64,000 bases of DNA, from assembly GCF_030687895.1 (NCBI RefSeq), contig NZ_CP117452.1:2373501-2437500 (forward strand), given 5' to 3'. This stretch comes from Pseudomonas sp. FP198 (GTDB lineage: Bacteria; Pseudomonadota; Gammaproteobacteria; Pseudomonadales; Pseudomonadaceae). Positions within the stretch are counted from its first letter, which is position 1. Each line of letters starts with the position of its first letter. Position numbers and translations under genes: made by a program. The notes under the pieces were generated by a model. The model was given only the letters and a program-made list of their open reading frames with translations. It did no database searches and was not told the DNA's origin. Of the stretch, positions 17,915-25,636 are shown piece by piece.

Positions 17915-19237
17915 ATGAGCCAGGAATTGCGGCTTATACGTCGCATCACACTCAAACTGATTCCCTTCCTGATCCTGCTTTACCTGATCGCGTACGTGGA
18001 TCGCTCCGCCGTGGGCTTTGCCAAGCTGCACATGGGCGCGGACATCGGCATCGGCGACGCCGCCTACGGCCTCGGCGCGGGCCTGTTCTTCATCGGTTAT
18101 TTCCTCCTGGAGATTCCCAGCAACCTGATGCTGGAACGCTTCGGTGCGCGGCGCTGGTTTGCCCGGATCATGATTACCTGGGGCGCGATCACCATCGGCA
18201 TGGCTTTTGTGCAAGGGCCCTATAGTTTCTACGTGATGCGCTTTCTGCTGGGCGCGGCCGAAGCGGGGTTCTTTCCGGGCGTGCTGTATTACATCACCCA
18301 GTGGTTCCCGGTGCGTCATCGCGGCAAGATCCTCGGGCTGTTCATCCTTTCCCAACCCATTGCGATGATGATCACCGGCCCCGTTTCCGGTGGCTTGCTG
18401 GGGATGGACGGCATCCTCGGCCTGCACGGCTGGCAGTGGTTGTTCATCGTCATCGGCCTGCCGGCGGTGCTGTTGACCTGGCCGGTGCTGCGTTATCTGC
18501 CGGATGGCCCGCAACAGGTCAAATGGATGGACCAGGCCGAGAAGGACTGGTTGACCGGTGAGCTGAAAAAGGACCTGGAAGAATACGGCCAGACCCGTCA
18601 TGGCAACCCGCTGCATGCGCTCAAGGACAAGCGCGTCCTGCTGCTGGCGCTGTTCTACTTGCCGGTGACCCTGAGCATCTACGGCCTGGGGCTGTGGCTG
18701 CCGACGTTGATCAAGCAGTTCGGTGGCAGTGACCTGGTGACCGGCTTTGTCTCTTCCGTGCCTTATATCTTCGGCATCATCGGCCTGCTGATCATTCCTC
18801 GCAGCTCCGACCGCCTGAACGACCGTTACGGTCACCTGGCCGTGTTGTATGTATTGGGCGCCATCGGTCTGTTCCTCAGCGCCTGGTTGACTGTGCCGGT
18901 GCTGCAACTGGCGGCGTTGTGCCTGGTGGCGTTTGCGCTGTTTTCCTGCACGGCAGTGTTCTGGACCTTGCCGGGGCGGTTCTTCGCCGGTGCCAGCGCG
19001 GCGGCGGGCATTGCCTTGATCAACTCGGTAGGCAACCTGGGCGGCTACATCGGCCCGTTCGTGATCGGCGCCTTGAAGGAATACACCGGCAACCTGGCGT
19101 CCGGGCTGTACTTCCTGTCGTGCGTGATGGTGTTCGGCCTGGTGTTGACCGGCGTGGTCTATCGCTTGCTCGAACGCAAGCACGTGTTACCGGCTGACCA
19201 GTTCGCGGCAAGCGCCCGCGGGGCGACGCGTAGCTGA
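17915..19237 (+). CDS. MFS transporter, anion:cation symporter family (sugar-acid permease)
   Basis: The 440-residue protein has 12 predicted membrane helices. It carries signature regions of the ACS family: YVDRSAVGFAKLHM after helix 1, then GYFLLEIPSNLMLERFGARRW and [14 protein letters not shown]. Members import galactonate, glucarate, phthalate and similar organic anions with protons. Its place opposite the dehydratase and before the AraD1 and dehydrogenase genes makes a pentonate the likely cargo. A GGAGA-type ribosome binding site lies upstream of the ATG. Confidence 0.88.
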   Translation: MSQELRLIRRITLKLIPFLILLYLIAYVDRSAVGFAKLHMGADIGIGDAAYGLGAGLFFIGYFLLEIPSNLMLERFGARRWFARIMITWGAITIGMAFVQGPYSFYVMRFLLGAAEAGFFPGVLYYITQWFPVRHRGKILGLFILSQPIAMMITGPVSGGLLGMDGILGLHGWQWLFIVIGLPAVLLTWPVLRYLPDGPQQVKWMDQAEKDWLTGELKKDLEEYGQTRHGNPLHALKDKRVLLLALFYLPVTLSIYGLGLWLPTLIKQFGGSDLVTGFVSSVPYIFGIIGLLIIPRSSDRLNDRYGHLAVLYVLGAIGLFLSAWLTVPVLQLAALCLVAFALFSCTAVFWTLPGRFFAGASAAAGIALINSVGNLGGYIGPFVIGALKEYTGNLASGLYFLSCVMVFGLVLTGVVYRLLERKHVLPADQFAASARGATRS

Positions 19238-19252
19238 TTGATTGCAGCTTTT

Positions 19253-19382
19253 GTGGCGAGGGAGCTTGCTCCCGCTCGACTGCGTAGCAGTCGCAATATG
19301 GGCGATGTGTTTTGCCTGAATGAACACGGCGCCTGGAAGTAGGGGGGCTTTGCCCCCAGCGGGAGCAAGCTCCCTCGCCACA
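19253..19382. repeat. Paired inverted REP (REPIN-like), GTGGCGAGGGAGC type
   Basis: The pair GTGGCGAGGGAGCTTGCTCC ... GGAGCAAGCTCCCTCGCCAC fills most of the gap between the MFS and AraD1-family genes. It does so inside what is otherwise one transcription unit. Confidence 0.88.
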
Positions 19383-19440
19383 AAAAGCCTGCAAAGCGAG
19401 TCGGCGTTCATATTCAAGTTTTGTTTACAGGGAGAAACCC

Positions 19441-20433
19441 ATGCGTTTAGTTCAGTTCGAATTGAGTAACGGCGAACGCCGCGTCGGTGTGGTTGACGGC
19501 GAGCAGGTGCGCGAAGTGCAGGGCGCCACGACGGTGCGCGACCTGGCGCTGGCCGCCATCGAGGCGGGCGTCAAGCTTGAGCAACAGGTCGACGGCCTGG
19601 GCCTGGGAGCGAGCCATGACTATGCGCGACTGCTGAGCGAATTGCGCATCCTGCCGCCGCTGGATCACCCGGACCCGGCGCACCTGCTGGTCAGCGGTAC
19701 CGGCCTGACTCACCTGGGCAGCGCCTCGGCCCGGGACAAGATGCACCAGCAGGCTGGCGACGAGAGCGCCATGACCGACACCATGCGCATCTTCAAATGG
19801 GGCGTTGAGGGCGGCAAACCCGCCGCCGGGCAGGCTGGCGTTCAGCCGGAATGGTTCTACAAGGGCGACGGCAGCATCGTCGTCCGTCCCGGCCATCCGT
19901 TCCCGCTGCCGCCCTTTGCCGAAGACGCGGGCGAGGAGCCGGAAATCAGCGGCCTGTATGTCATCGGTCACGACGGCAAGCCCTATCGGCTTGGCTTTGC
20001 GGTGGGCAACGAATTTTCCGATCACGTCATGGAACGCAAGAATTATCTGTACCTGGCCCACTCGAAACTGCGCAGTTGCAGCTTCGGCCCGGAACTTCGC
20101 GTCGGTGAACTGCCTCAACATCTGTCCGGGACCAGTCGTATCCTGCGCAACGGCGAAGTGCTGTGGCAGAACGAATTTCTCAGCGGCGAGGCGAACATGT
20201 GCCACAGCCTCGAGAACCTCGAGTTCCACCATTTCAAGTACAGTCAGTTCCTGCGCCCCGGGGACGTGCACGTTCATTTCTTCGGCACCGCGACGCTGTC
20301 GTTCGCCGACGGCATCCGCACCCAGCCGGGGGACGTGTTCGAAATCAGCCAGGCCGAATTCGGCGCCCCGCTGATCAACGGCATTGCTCCGGTAGACGCG
20401 GTGTTCAACCCAGGTACTATCGGCACACTTTAA
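19441..20433 (+). CDS. AraD1/GguC family protein (FAH-fold, 2-keto-3-deoxypentonate metabolism)
   Basis: The 330-residue soluble protein belongs to the fumarylacetoacetate hydrolase fold, AraD1/GguC branch. The N-terminal domain is MRLVQFELSNGERRVGVVDG. Downstream are the conserved VSGTGLTHLGSASARDKMHQ and the metal-site region EISGLYVIGHDG ... AVGNEFSDHVMERKNYLYLAHSK. Family members take part in oxidative L-arabinose breakdown, probably dehydrating 2-keto-3-deoxypentonate to 2-oxoglutarate semialdehyde. A GGGAGA ribosome binding site precedes the ATG. The next gene starts 13 bases after the stop. The dehydratase role is inferred from family and context. Confidence 0.85.
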   Translation: MRLVQFELSNGERRVGVVDGEQVREVQGATTVRDLALAAIEAGVKLEQQVDGLGLGASHDYARLLSELRILPPLDHPDPAHLLVSGTGLTHLGSASARDKMHQQAGDESAMTDTMRIFKWGVEGGKPAAGQAGVQPEWFYKGDGSIVVRPGHPFPLPPFAEDAGEEPEISGLYVIGHDGKPYRLGFAVGNEFSDHVMERKNYLYLAHSKLRSCSFGPELRVGELPQHLSGTSRILRNGEVLWQNEFLSGEANMCHSLENLEFHHFKYSQFLRPGDVHVHFFGTATLSFADGIRTQPGDVFEISQAEFGAPLINGIAPVDAVFNPGTIGTL

Positions 20434-20446
20434 AAGGAGACTTGCG

Positions 20447-22027
20447 ATGAACCAGATCCTTGGCCACAACTACATCGGCGGCGCCCGCAGCGCGGCCGGC
20501 CAGACTCGCCTGCAAAGTTTCGACGCCAGCACCGGCGAGGCCTTGCCGCATGATTTTGTCCAGGCCACGGCGGAAGAAGTCGACGCCGCCGCCAAGGCCG
20601 CCGCGGCGGCTTATCCAACCTATCGCAGCCTGAGCGCGGCGCGCCGGGCCGAATTTCTCGATGCCATCGCCGATGAGCTGGACGCCTTGGGTGATGAGTT
20701 CGTCGCCGTGGTCTGCCGCGAAACCGCGTTGCCGGCCGCACGGATCCAGGGCGAGCGCGGCCGCACCAGCGGGCAGATGCGCCTGTTCGCCAAGGTCTTG
20801 CGCCGTGGCGACTTCTACGGCGCGCGCATCGACCGGGCCTTGCCGGAGCGTACGCCGCTGCCGCGTCCGGACCTGCGCCAGTACCGCATCGGCCTCGGCC
20901 CGGTGGCCGTGTTTGGCGCCAGCAACTTCCCGTTGGCATTCTCCACCGCTGGCGGCGACACCGCTGCCGCGCTGGCCGCTGGTTGCCCGGTGGTATTCAA
21001 GGCCCACAGTGGCCACATGGCCACCGCCGAGCATGTAGCCGATGCGATCATTCGCGCAGCTGAAAAAACTTCGATGCCGGCCGGCGTGTTCAACATGATC
21101 TACGGCGGTGGCGTCGGCGAATGGCTGGTCAAGCATCCGGCGATCCAGGCCGTCGGCTTCACCGGTTCCCTGAAAGGCGGGCGTGCCCTGTGCGACATGG
21201 CGGCCGCGCGGCCCCAGCCGATCCCGGTCTTCGCCGAGATGTCGAGCATCAACCCGGTGATCGTCCTCCCGCAGGCGTTGCAAGCGCGCGCCGACAGCGT
21301 TGCTCGCGACCTGACCGCCTCGGTGGTGCAAGGCTGCGGCCAGTTCTGCACCAACCCTGGCCTGGTGATCGGTCTCCGCTCACCCGAGTTCACTGCTTTC
21401 ACCCAACAAGTGGCTGCGCTGATCGGCGACCAGGCACCGCAAACCATGCTCAACGCCGGCACGCTGCAAAGTTACGGCAAAGGCCTGCAAAAATTGCTGG
21501 CCCACCCAGGCATCGAACACCTGGCCGGTCGCGAGCAGCAAGGCAACCAGGCGCAACCGCAATTGTTCAAAGCTGACGCCAGCCTGTTGATCAACGGTGA
21601 CGAGGCGTTGCAGGAAGAGGTCTTCGGCCCGACCACGGTGTTTGTCGAAGTGGCGGACCAGGCGCAATTGAGCGCTGCGCTGCATGGCCTGCACGGCCAG
21701 CTCACCGCTACGATCATTGGCGAGCCGGCGGATTTCGAACGGTTCGGCGAACTGACGCCGTTGCTGGAACAGAAGGTCGGCCGCATCTTGCTCAACGGTT
21801 ATCCAACCGGCGTCGAGGTCTGCGATTCGATGGTCCATGGCGGGCCTTACCCGGCGACGTCCGATGCGCGTGGCACTTCGGTCGGCACCCTGGCGATCGA
21901 CCGGTTCCTGCGTCCGGTGTGCTTCCAGAACTACCCCGACAACCTGTTGCCGGAGCCGTTGAAGAACGCCAACCCGCTGGGGATCCTGCGATTGGTGGAT
22001 GGCGTGCCGGGGCGTGAGGCGCTCTGA
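20447..22027 (+). CDS. 2,5-dioxovalerate (alpha-ketoglutarate semialdehyde) dehydrogenase
   Basis: The 526-residue enzyme is of the aldehyde dehydrogenase superfamily, ketoglutarate-semialdehyde branch. Asn160 lies in GASNFPLAFS, the cofactor loop FTGS is at 238-241, Glu264 is the general base, and the catalytic Cys301 lies in GCGQFCTNPG. The longer form (about 525 residues, against about 490 for most ALDHs) is characteristic of this branch. It oxidises 2,5-dioxopentanoate to 2-oxoglutarate with NAD(P), the last step of oxidative pentose or aldarate breakdown. A GGAGA ribosome binding site lies 7-10 bases upstream. Confidence 0.9.
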   Translation: MNQILGHNYIGGARSAAGQTRLQSFDASTGEALPHDFVQATAEEVDAAAKAAAAAYPTYRSLSAARRAEFLDAIADELDALGDEFVAVVCRETALPAARIQGERGRTSGQMRLFAKVLRRGDFYGARIDRALPERTPLPRPDLRQYRIGLGPVAVFGASNFPLAFSTAGGDTAAALAAGCPVVFKAHSGHMATAEHVADAIIRAAEKTSMPAGVFNMIYGGGVGEWLVKHPAIQAVGFTGSLKGGRALCDMAAARPQPIPVFAEMSSINPVIVLPQALQARADSVARDLTASVVQGCGQFCTNPGLVIGLRSPEFTAFTQQVAALIGDQAPQTMLNAGTLQSYGKGLQKLLAHPGIEHLAGREQQGNQAQPQLFKADASLLINGDEALQEEVFGPTTVFVEVADQAQLSAALHGLHGQLTATIIGEPADFERFGELTPLLEQKVGRILLNGYPTGVEVCDSMVHGGPYPATSDARGTSVGTLAIDRFLRPVCFQNYPDNLLPEPLKNANPLGILRLVDGVPGREAL

Positions 22028-22072
22028 GGATTGCGGTGAGGTCGTTATATTCAAGTTGAATGTGCCGGCCTC

Positions 22073-22147
22073 TTCGCGAGCAGGCTCGCTCCCACACAGG
22101 ATTCACATTCACCAAAAATCCCCTGTGGGAGCGAGCCTGCTCGCGAA
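22073..22147. repeat. Paired inverted REP (REPIN-like), CGCGAGCAGGCTCGCTCCCACA type
   Basis: Two inverted copies, TTCGCGAGCAGGCTCGCTCC and its reverse complement, lie with a spacer of about 30 bases after the semialdehyde dehydrogenase gene. Confidence 0.88.
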
Positions 22148-22245
22148 ACCGATAGGTCGGCCAGCACCGCTTTCGAACCTTATGGCCCAAGCCCCACTCT
22201 GACATTGGGTTATCATGCCGCCTTTCCAATGACTGACTGATCGCC

Positions 22246-22542
22246 ATGACTGCCCCGACCGACACTCTGCTGCACGCCCTCGAACACTGCGACATGCTGA
22301 TCATCGACGGGCTGCACGCTTTCGATTTTTCCCTCGACGAGCAGGACCAACTGCACGTCGAATGCATGAACGGCCGCACCCTCGAGCATTGGCGCTTCAC
22401 GCCTGCACAGATGCAGGCCGCGACCTTCGACACAGCCTCGAAACATTGGGTCATCACCAGTGATTCGGGCGATCACCATCTGGAATGCGTGGAGGCGACC
22501 AGCGGCCACGACGACGAGGACTCCGAGCATGAAGATGCGTAG
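22246..22542 (+). CDS. Small acidic protein, DUF5629-like
   Basis: The 98-residue soluble protein starts MTAPTDTLLHALEHCDMLIIDGL. It ends in a highly acidic, histidine-rich tail (GHDDEDSEHEDA). It resembles short Pseudomonas proteins listed as DUF5629, an attribution I make from memory of the family. The function is unknown. The end of the frame overlaps the start of the following lactonase gene by 14 bases, so the two are probably coupled. Confidence 0.65.
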   Translation: MTAPTDTLLHALEHCDMLIIDGLHAFDFSLDEQDQLHVECMNGRTLEHWRFTPAQMQAATFDTASKHWVITSDSGDHHLECVEATSGHDDEDSEHEDA

Positions 22543-23704
22543 TTTCTGGCCATTGCTGATGGCCGGTAGCGTGGGCGCCATGGGCGTCCAGGCAGAAACC
22601 ACCGAGCACTATCAATTGCTGGTGGGCTCCTACACGGCGGACCAGAGCCAGGGCATCTACCGCATGCAGTTCGACAGCCGGACCGGCCAGCTCGACGCCA
22701 AGCCACTGCAGGTGATCAAGACGGACAACCCGTCCTGGTTGACCCTTTCCAAGGACCTGAGCCGGCTGTTTGTGGTCAATGAAAACGGCCCGGGCCAGAA
22801 AGACCCGGTGGGCAAGGTCAGCAGCTACGCCGTTGACCCCAAGACCCATGAACTGAGCCTGATCAATCAGGTGCAGTCTCTGGGCAACGAGCCGACTCAT
22901 TCCAGCCTGAGCCATGACGGCCAGCATCTGCTGGTGAGTAATTATTCCGTTCTGGAAAACCCGGGCGGTACCTTGGTCGTGCTGCCGGTGGGAGCAGACG
23001 GCAAGCTCGCGCCGGTGGTGCAATCGGGCAGCCATCAGCCGAGTCGGGTCAACCCTGAGCGGCAGAAATCGGGGCATGTGCATTCGGCGGTGCCTTCGCC
23101 GGATGGCAAGTATGTGTTTGCCAACGACCTGGGGGCGGACAAGGTGTTCGTCTATCGCTACGACCCGAAAGCCAACCCCGAGCTGCCGCTGACGCCTGCC
23201 GATCCGGCATTCGTGCAGTTGCCGCCGGGCAGCGGGCCGCGTCACCTGCTGTTCAGCAGCGATGGCAAGCACGCCTGGCTGACCATGGAGATGACCGCCC
23301 AGGTTGCGGTGTTCGATTACCAGGATGGTCGCCTTACCCAGCGTCAACTGGTCGACCTGGCCGCCGGCAAGCCCCAGCCGGGTAAAGCGGCGGCAGCGCT
23401 GCATGCGTCCAGGGACGGCAAGTTCCTGTACGTCAGTAATCGGGGCACCACCAACGAACTGCTGGTGTTCGCCATCGACCCGGCGGCTGGCACGCTGAAG
23501 GAGCTCCAGCGACGTTCAGTCGAGGGCGACCACCCTCGGGAATTCAGCCTCGACCCGACTGAAAAATTTGTCCTGGTGGCCAACCAGAAGAGCAACCAGA
23601 TTCTCGTCATCGAGCGTGATCCGAATACCGGCCTGCTGGGTAAAACCGTGCAGAAGCTGGCGATGGATGCGCCGAGCGACTTGAAATTCATGGTTCGTCA
23701 GTAA
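22529..23704 (+). CDS. Secreted lactonase-family beta-propeller protein (6-phosphogluconolactonase-like)
   Basis: I choose the ATG at 22529 (MKMRSFWPLLMAGSVGAMGVQA), which has a GAGG site upstream and yields a clean signal peptide cut near QAE. The mature part of the 391-residue product is a seven-bladed propeller of the YbhE/lactonase (Pgl) family. Blade motifs include NPSWLTLSKDLSRLFVVNE, HSAVPSPDGKYVFANDLGADKV and GSGPRHLLFSSDGKHAWL. Cytosolic relatives hydrolyse 6-phosphogluconolactone, but export to the periplasm implies a different, unphosphorylated lactone. The nearby pentonate genes make a sugar lactone plausible, which is inference. Confidence 0.85.
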   Translation: MKMRSFWPLLMAGSVGAMGVQAETTEHYQLLVGSYTADQSQGIYRMQFDSRTGQLDAKPLQVIKTDNPSWLTLSKDLSRLFVVNENGPGQKDPVGKVSSYAVDPKTHELSLINQVQSLGNEPTHSSLSHDGQHLLVSNYSVLENPGGTLVVLPVGADGKLAPVVQSGSHQPSRVNPERQKSGHVHSAVPSPDGKYVFANDLGADKVFVYRYDPKANPELPLTPADPAFVQLPPGSGPRHLLFSSDGKHAWLTMEMTAQVAVFDYQDGRLTQRQLVDLAAGKPQPGKAAAALHASRDGKFLYVSNRGTTNELLVFAIDPAAGTLKELQRRSVEGDHPREFSLDPTEKFVLVANQKSNQILVIERDPNTGLLGKTVQKLAMDAPSDLKFMVRQ

Positions 23705-23710
23705 GCTGTA

Positions 23711-23731
23711 GGCCCCGATTCACGGGGCCTT
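23711..23731 (+). terminator. Probable terminator hairpin after the lactonase gene
   Basis: A perfect seven-pair stem GGCCCCG/CGGGGCC lies six bases beyond the stop codon. It is followed by only a short T stretch, so it is a weak intrinsic terminator or a 3' stabilising hairpin. Confidence 0.55.
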
Positions 23732-23860
23732 CGCCGTTGTATCAACGAGACTGATAGTCGCTAGTATTACAAAGCATTTCAAGACGAGGCGCCTCGGCGC
23801 GTAAGTTTGCTTCACGGCCCCACCGGGCAAACCAGCAAACTGAATCCGAGGACTACCGCC

Positions 23861-24040
23861 ATGAATCTGAATCTCTTCTCCGTTATTGCCGCTTCCGCTA
23901 TCTCTGCCACCGTGGCATTGCCAGCCAGTGCCAGCATCGAAATCAGCGACAAGAAAAACCGCACCCAGAGCTACACCGAGAAATACCTGCAACAGAGCGC
24001 CAACTTCTACGCCGCACTGGATCACAAGACTCAACACTGA
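23861..24040 (+). CDS. Small secreted protein (59 aa), function unknown
   Basis: The ATG at 23861 has a GAGGA site about 10 bases upstream. The product starts with a signal peptide (MNLNLFSVIAASAISATVALPASAS). The mature part is about 35 residues, hydrophilic, and contains DKKNRTQSYTEKYLQQSANFY with no cysteine. Small exported proteins of this kind are common in Pseudomonas and mostly uncharacterised. It stands alone between the lactonase gene and a long inverted repeat. Confidence 0.65.
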   Translation: MNLNLFSVIAASAISATVALPASASIEISDKKNRTQSYTEKYLQQSANFYAALDHKTQH

Positions 24041-24055
24041 ACCACGCTGACCCCT

Positions 24056-24116
24056 GAAGCCTGCGATCTTTTCATTTCCTGCTGGATGCCAGCGGAGAGA
24101 AAAGATCGCAGGCTTC
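24056..24116. repeat. Long inverted repeat (third REP type), GAAGCCTGCGATCTTTT
   Basis: Perfect 17-base arms, GAAGCCTGCGATCTTTT at 24056-24072 and its complement at 24100-24116, enclose a 27-base centre. It begins 15 bases after the small secreted protein gene. It resembles the GATCGCAGGCTTC-type dispersed repeat of fluorescent pseudomonads and may also end transcription. Confidence 0.8.
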
Positions 24117-24210
24117 GTGCGTGGGCCGAAAATCCCGTTGTGATATCACATGGCCATGTGTTTAAATTTGACGCTAGTTAATTGACTCCTTACCAATAAG
24201 GATCGACACC

Positions 24211-24336
24211 ATGGCGATGCGTCTGGCAGTGATGCTGCTGTTTCTCTACTCCACTCCAATTGTCTCGGCGGCCCAGCCCATTCCCGGCGAGCTGGAAGTG
24301 GCTCGCGAGCGATTGTTGAGCTTGGTCAACGACTGA
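24211..24336 (+). CDS. Very small secreted peptide (41 aa), function unknown
   Basis: An ATG with an AAGGA site 9 bases upstream opens a 41-codon frame. The product begins MAMRLAVMLLFLYSTPIVSA, a typical short signal peptide with a VSA cut site. It leaves a mature part of about 21 residues (AQPIPGELEVARERLLSLVN and a final D). The gene is real if the signal peptide and ribosome site are not coincidence. No homologous family is recognised. Confidence 0.5.
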   Translation: MAMRLAVMLLFLYSTPIVSAAQPIPGELEVARERLLSLVND

Positions 24337-24348
24337 TTTCAGGGCTTC

Positions 24349-24415
24349 ATCAATCAATAAACCTGATGGTGACTATGCATATTCGTCGCTATTCATAACG
24401 GTTTATTTGATTGAT
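24349..24415. repeat. Imperfect inverted repeat between two small genes
   Basis: ATCAATCAATAAACC at 24349-24363 pairs with GGTTTATTTGATTGAT at 24400-24415, with one bulged base and a loop of about 36 bases. It lies between the 41-aa and 60-aa genes and may terminate or attenuate transcription. Confidence 0.6.
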
Positions 24416-24418
24416 TCT

Positions 24419-24440
24419 GTGGGCATCGAAACATGCCCAC
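24419..24440 (+). promoter_or_regulatory. Leader hairpin next to a ribosome binding site
   Basis: GTGGGCAT and ATGCCCAC form a perfect eight-pair stem with a CGAAAC loop, ending right beside the GGAGA ribosome binding site for the gene at 24451. Its position suggests control of translation initiation or mRNA stability. Confidence 0.5.
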
Positions 24441-24450
24441 GGAGAACCCC

Positions 24451-24633
24451 ATGGCCCGCGCAATCCTTTCTTCCGCCAGACACGGCGCCTATATCGCCAT
24501 CGGCCTTTACGTGGCATTGGTGCTGGTCGTCAGCCTCGGCGCCCAATACCAAGGCTTCGTCGATTCATCGCTGCATGCGTCGGTTTCCACTGCCGTTGAA
24601 CGAGGCGCAGGCAAAGGGGCGGTCGGCGCATGA
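24451..24633 (+). CDS. Small membrane protein (60 aa), function unknown
   Basis: The ATG at 24451 follows a GGAGA site. The product has a short basic N-terminus (MARAILSSARHGA) and one membrane helix (YIAIGLYVALVLVVSLGA). A polar tail of about 30 residues follows. The stop overlaps the start of the next small gene (ATGA), so the two proteins are made together. I recognise no family. Confidence 0.6.
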   Translation: MARAILSSARHGAYIAIGLYVALVLVVSLGAQYQGFVDSSLHASVSTAVERGAGKGAVGA

Positions 24634-24887
24634 GCAGATGCAGGTTCTGGGTGATTGCCTTCCTGGCGTTTATCACCAATGGGTTTTCGTTGCTTGGGTT
24701 GGGGCAGGCGTCGGCGGGTTCTTTGGCGCGGACGATCGAGTGCAACCACAACATCGCCCATAACATCCTCACCGCCAGGGCATTGGGGGTATTGGTGGGT
24801 AATCCGCCGTCGGCGCCGAGGGTGGCTGAGTTTGGGCCGTTTCAGGTTGATTGCGCGGTGGTGCGCATGTGCAGCGTCGCCGCTTGA
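24630..24887 (+). CDS. Small secreted cysteine-containing protein (85 aa), function unknown
   Basis: It is coupled to the upstream membrane protein gene by an ATGA overlap. The product begins with a hydrophobic signal-like segment (MSRCRFWVIAFLAFITNGFS) ending GQASAG. The mature part holds three cysteines (TIECNHN, FQVDCAVVRMC), compatible with a disulfide in the periplasm. No domain is recognised. Partnership with the 60-aa membrane protein is inferred from the overlap. Confidence 0.6.
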   Translation: MSRCRFWVIAFLAFITNGFSLLGLGQASAGSLARTIECNHNIAHNILTARALGVLVGNPPSAPRVAEFGPFQVDCAVVRMCSVAA

Positions 24888-24905
24888 AGGATCTACGCGC
24901 TTTTC

Positions 24906-25006
24906 GTGGCGAGGGAGCTTGCTCCCGCTGGCCTGCGCAGCAGGCCCATTCGGTCTACACCCAAGGCGTCTGCTGCGCAGCCGAGCGGGAGCAAGCTCCC
25001 TCGCCA
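24906..25006. repeat. Paired inverted REP (REPIN-like), GTGGCGAGGGAGC type
   Basis: GTGGCGAGGGAGCTTGCTCC and its inverted partner lie between the convergent small-protein unit and the GST gene. Confidence 0.88.
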
Positions 25007-25033
25007 CAAGAAGCGCGGTCGCAAGAGCATTTT

Positions 25034-25636
25034 CTACTTGGCCATGATCGCTACGAACAGCTCGGAATCCAGGAATTTTTGCAACCAACCTTGCAGCCGC
25101 GGATAGGGCGCCTGGGCAAACCAGTCGCGATCGACATGGGCGAACTGGCGTATGAAGGGCATCACCGCCACGTCGGCCAGGCTCTGATGTTCCGCCGCCA
25201 GGAACGGACGGGTTTCAAGCAGTCCTTCCAGTTTGCGCAGAAAAACCTCGCCTTCGCTGCGGTAGTGTTCCTGCGTGTATTCGGGATGTCGCTCCGGGTA
25301 TTTGTAGCGGTTCAGGTGAAGCTTGAATACCTGGTCGTTTTCCTCGATCAACGCTGCCGTCAACGCCTGGGCCTTGGCATCGTCCCGCAGCTGCCAGTCC
25401 TGCGGATCGTGTTGGGCCAAGGCCCAGTTGATGATCTCCAGGCTTTCGTCGATCACCTGGCCATCGACCCGCAACACCGGCACCGTGCCTTTGCTCGAGA
25501 GTGCAAGCATCTCGGCGGGCTTGGCCTTCAGGCTGACTTCGACGATTGTCAGTTCGACCGCGCTGTAACGCAACGCCATGCGTGCGCGCATGGCGTAGGG
25601 GCAGCGACGGAAGGAGTACAGCGTGGCGCGGCTCAT
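25034..25636 (-). CDS. Glutathione S-transferase family protein
   Basis: The 200-residue protein has an N-terminal thioredoxin-like GST domain with Cys12 in RRCPYAMRAR and the cis-proline region GTVPVL near residue 50. A helical C-terminal domain follows. The CPYAMR signature is that of Omega/Grx2-like GSTs, which use a cysteine for thiol transfer rather than classic conjugation. Its start overlaps the sbcC stop (ATGA), so it is the last gene of the sbcD-sbcC-GST unit. The link to DNA repair may be only transcriptional. Confidence 0.88.
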   Translation of the reverse strand: MSRATLYSFRRCPYAMRARMALRYSAVELTIVEVSLKAKPAEMLALSSKGTVPVLRVDGQVIDESLEIINWALAQHDPQDWQLRDDAKAQALTAALIEENDQVFKLHLNRYKYPERHPEYTQEHYRSEGEVFLRKLEGLLETRPFLAAEHQSLADVAVMPFIRQFAHVDRDWFAQAPYPRLQGWLQKFLDSELFVAIMAK

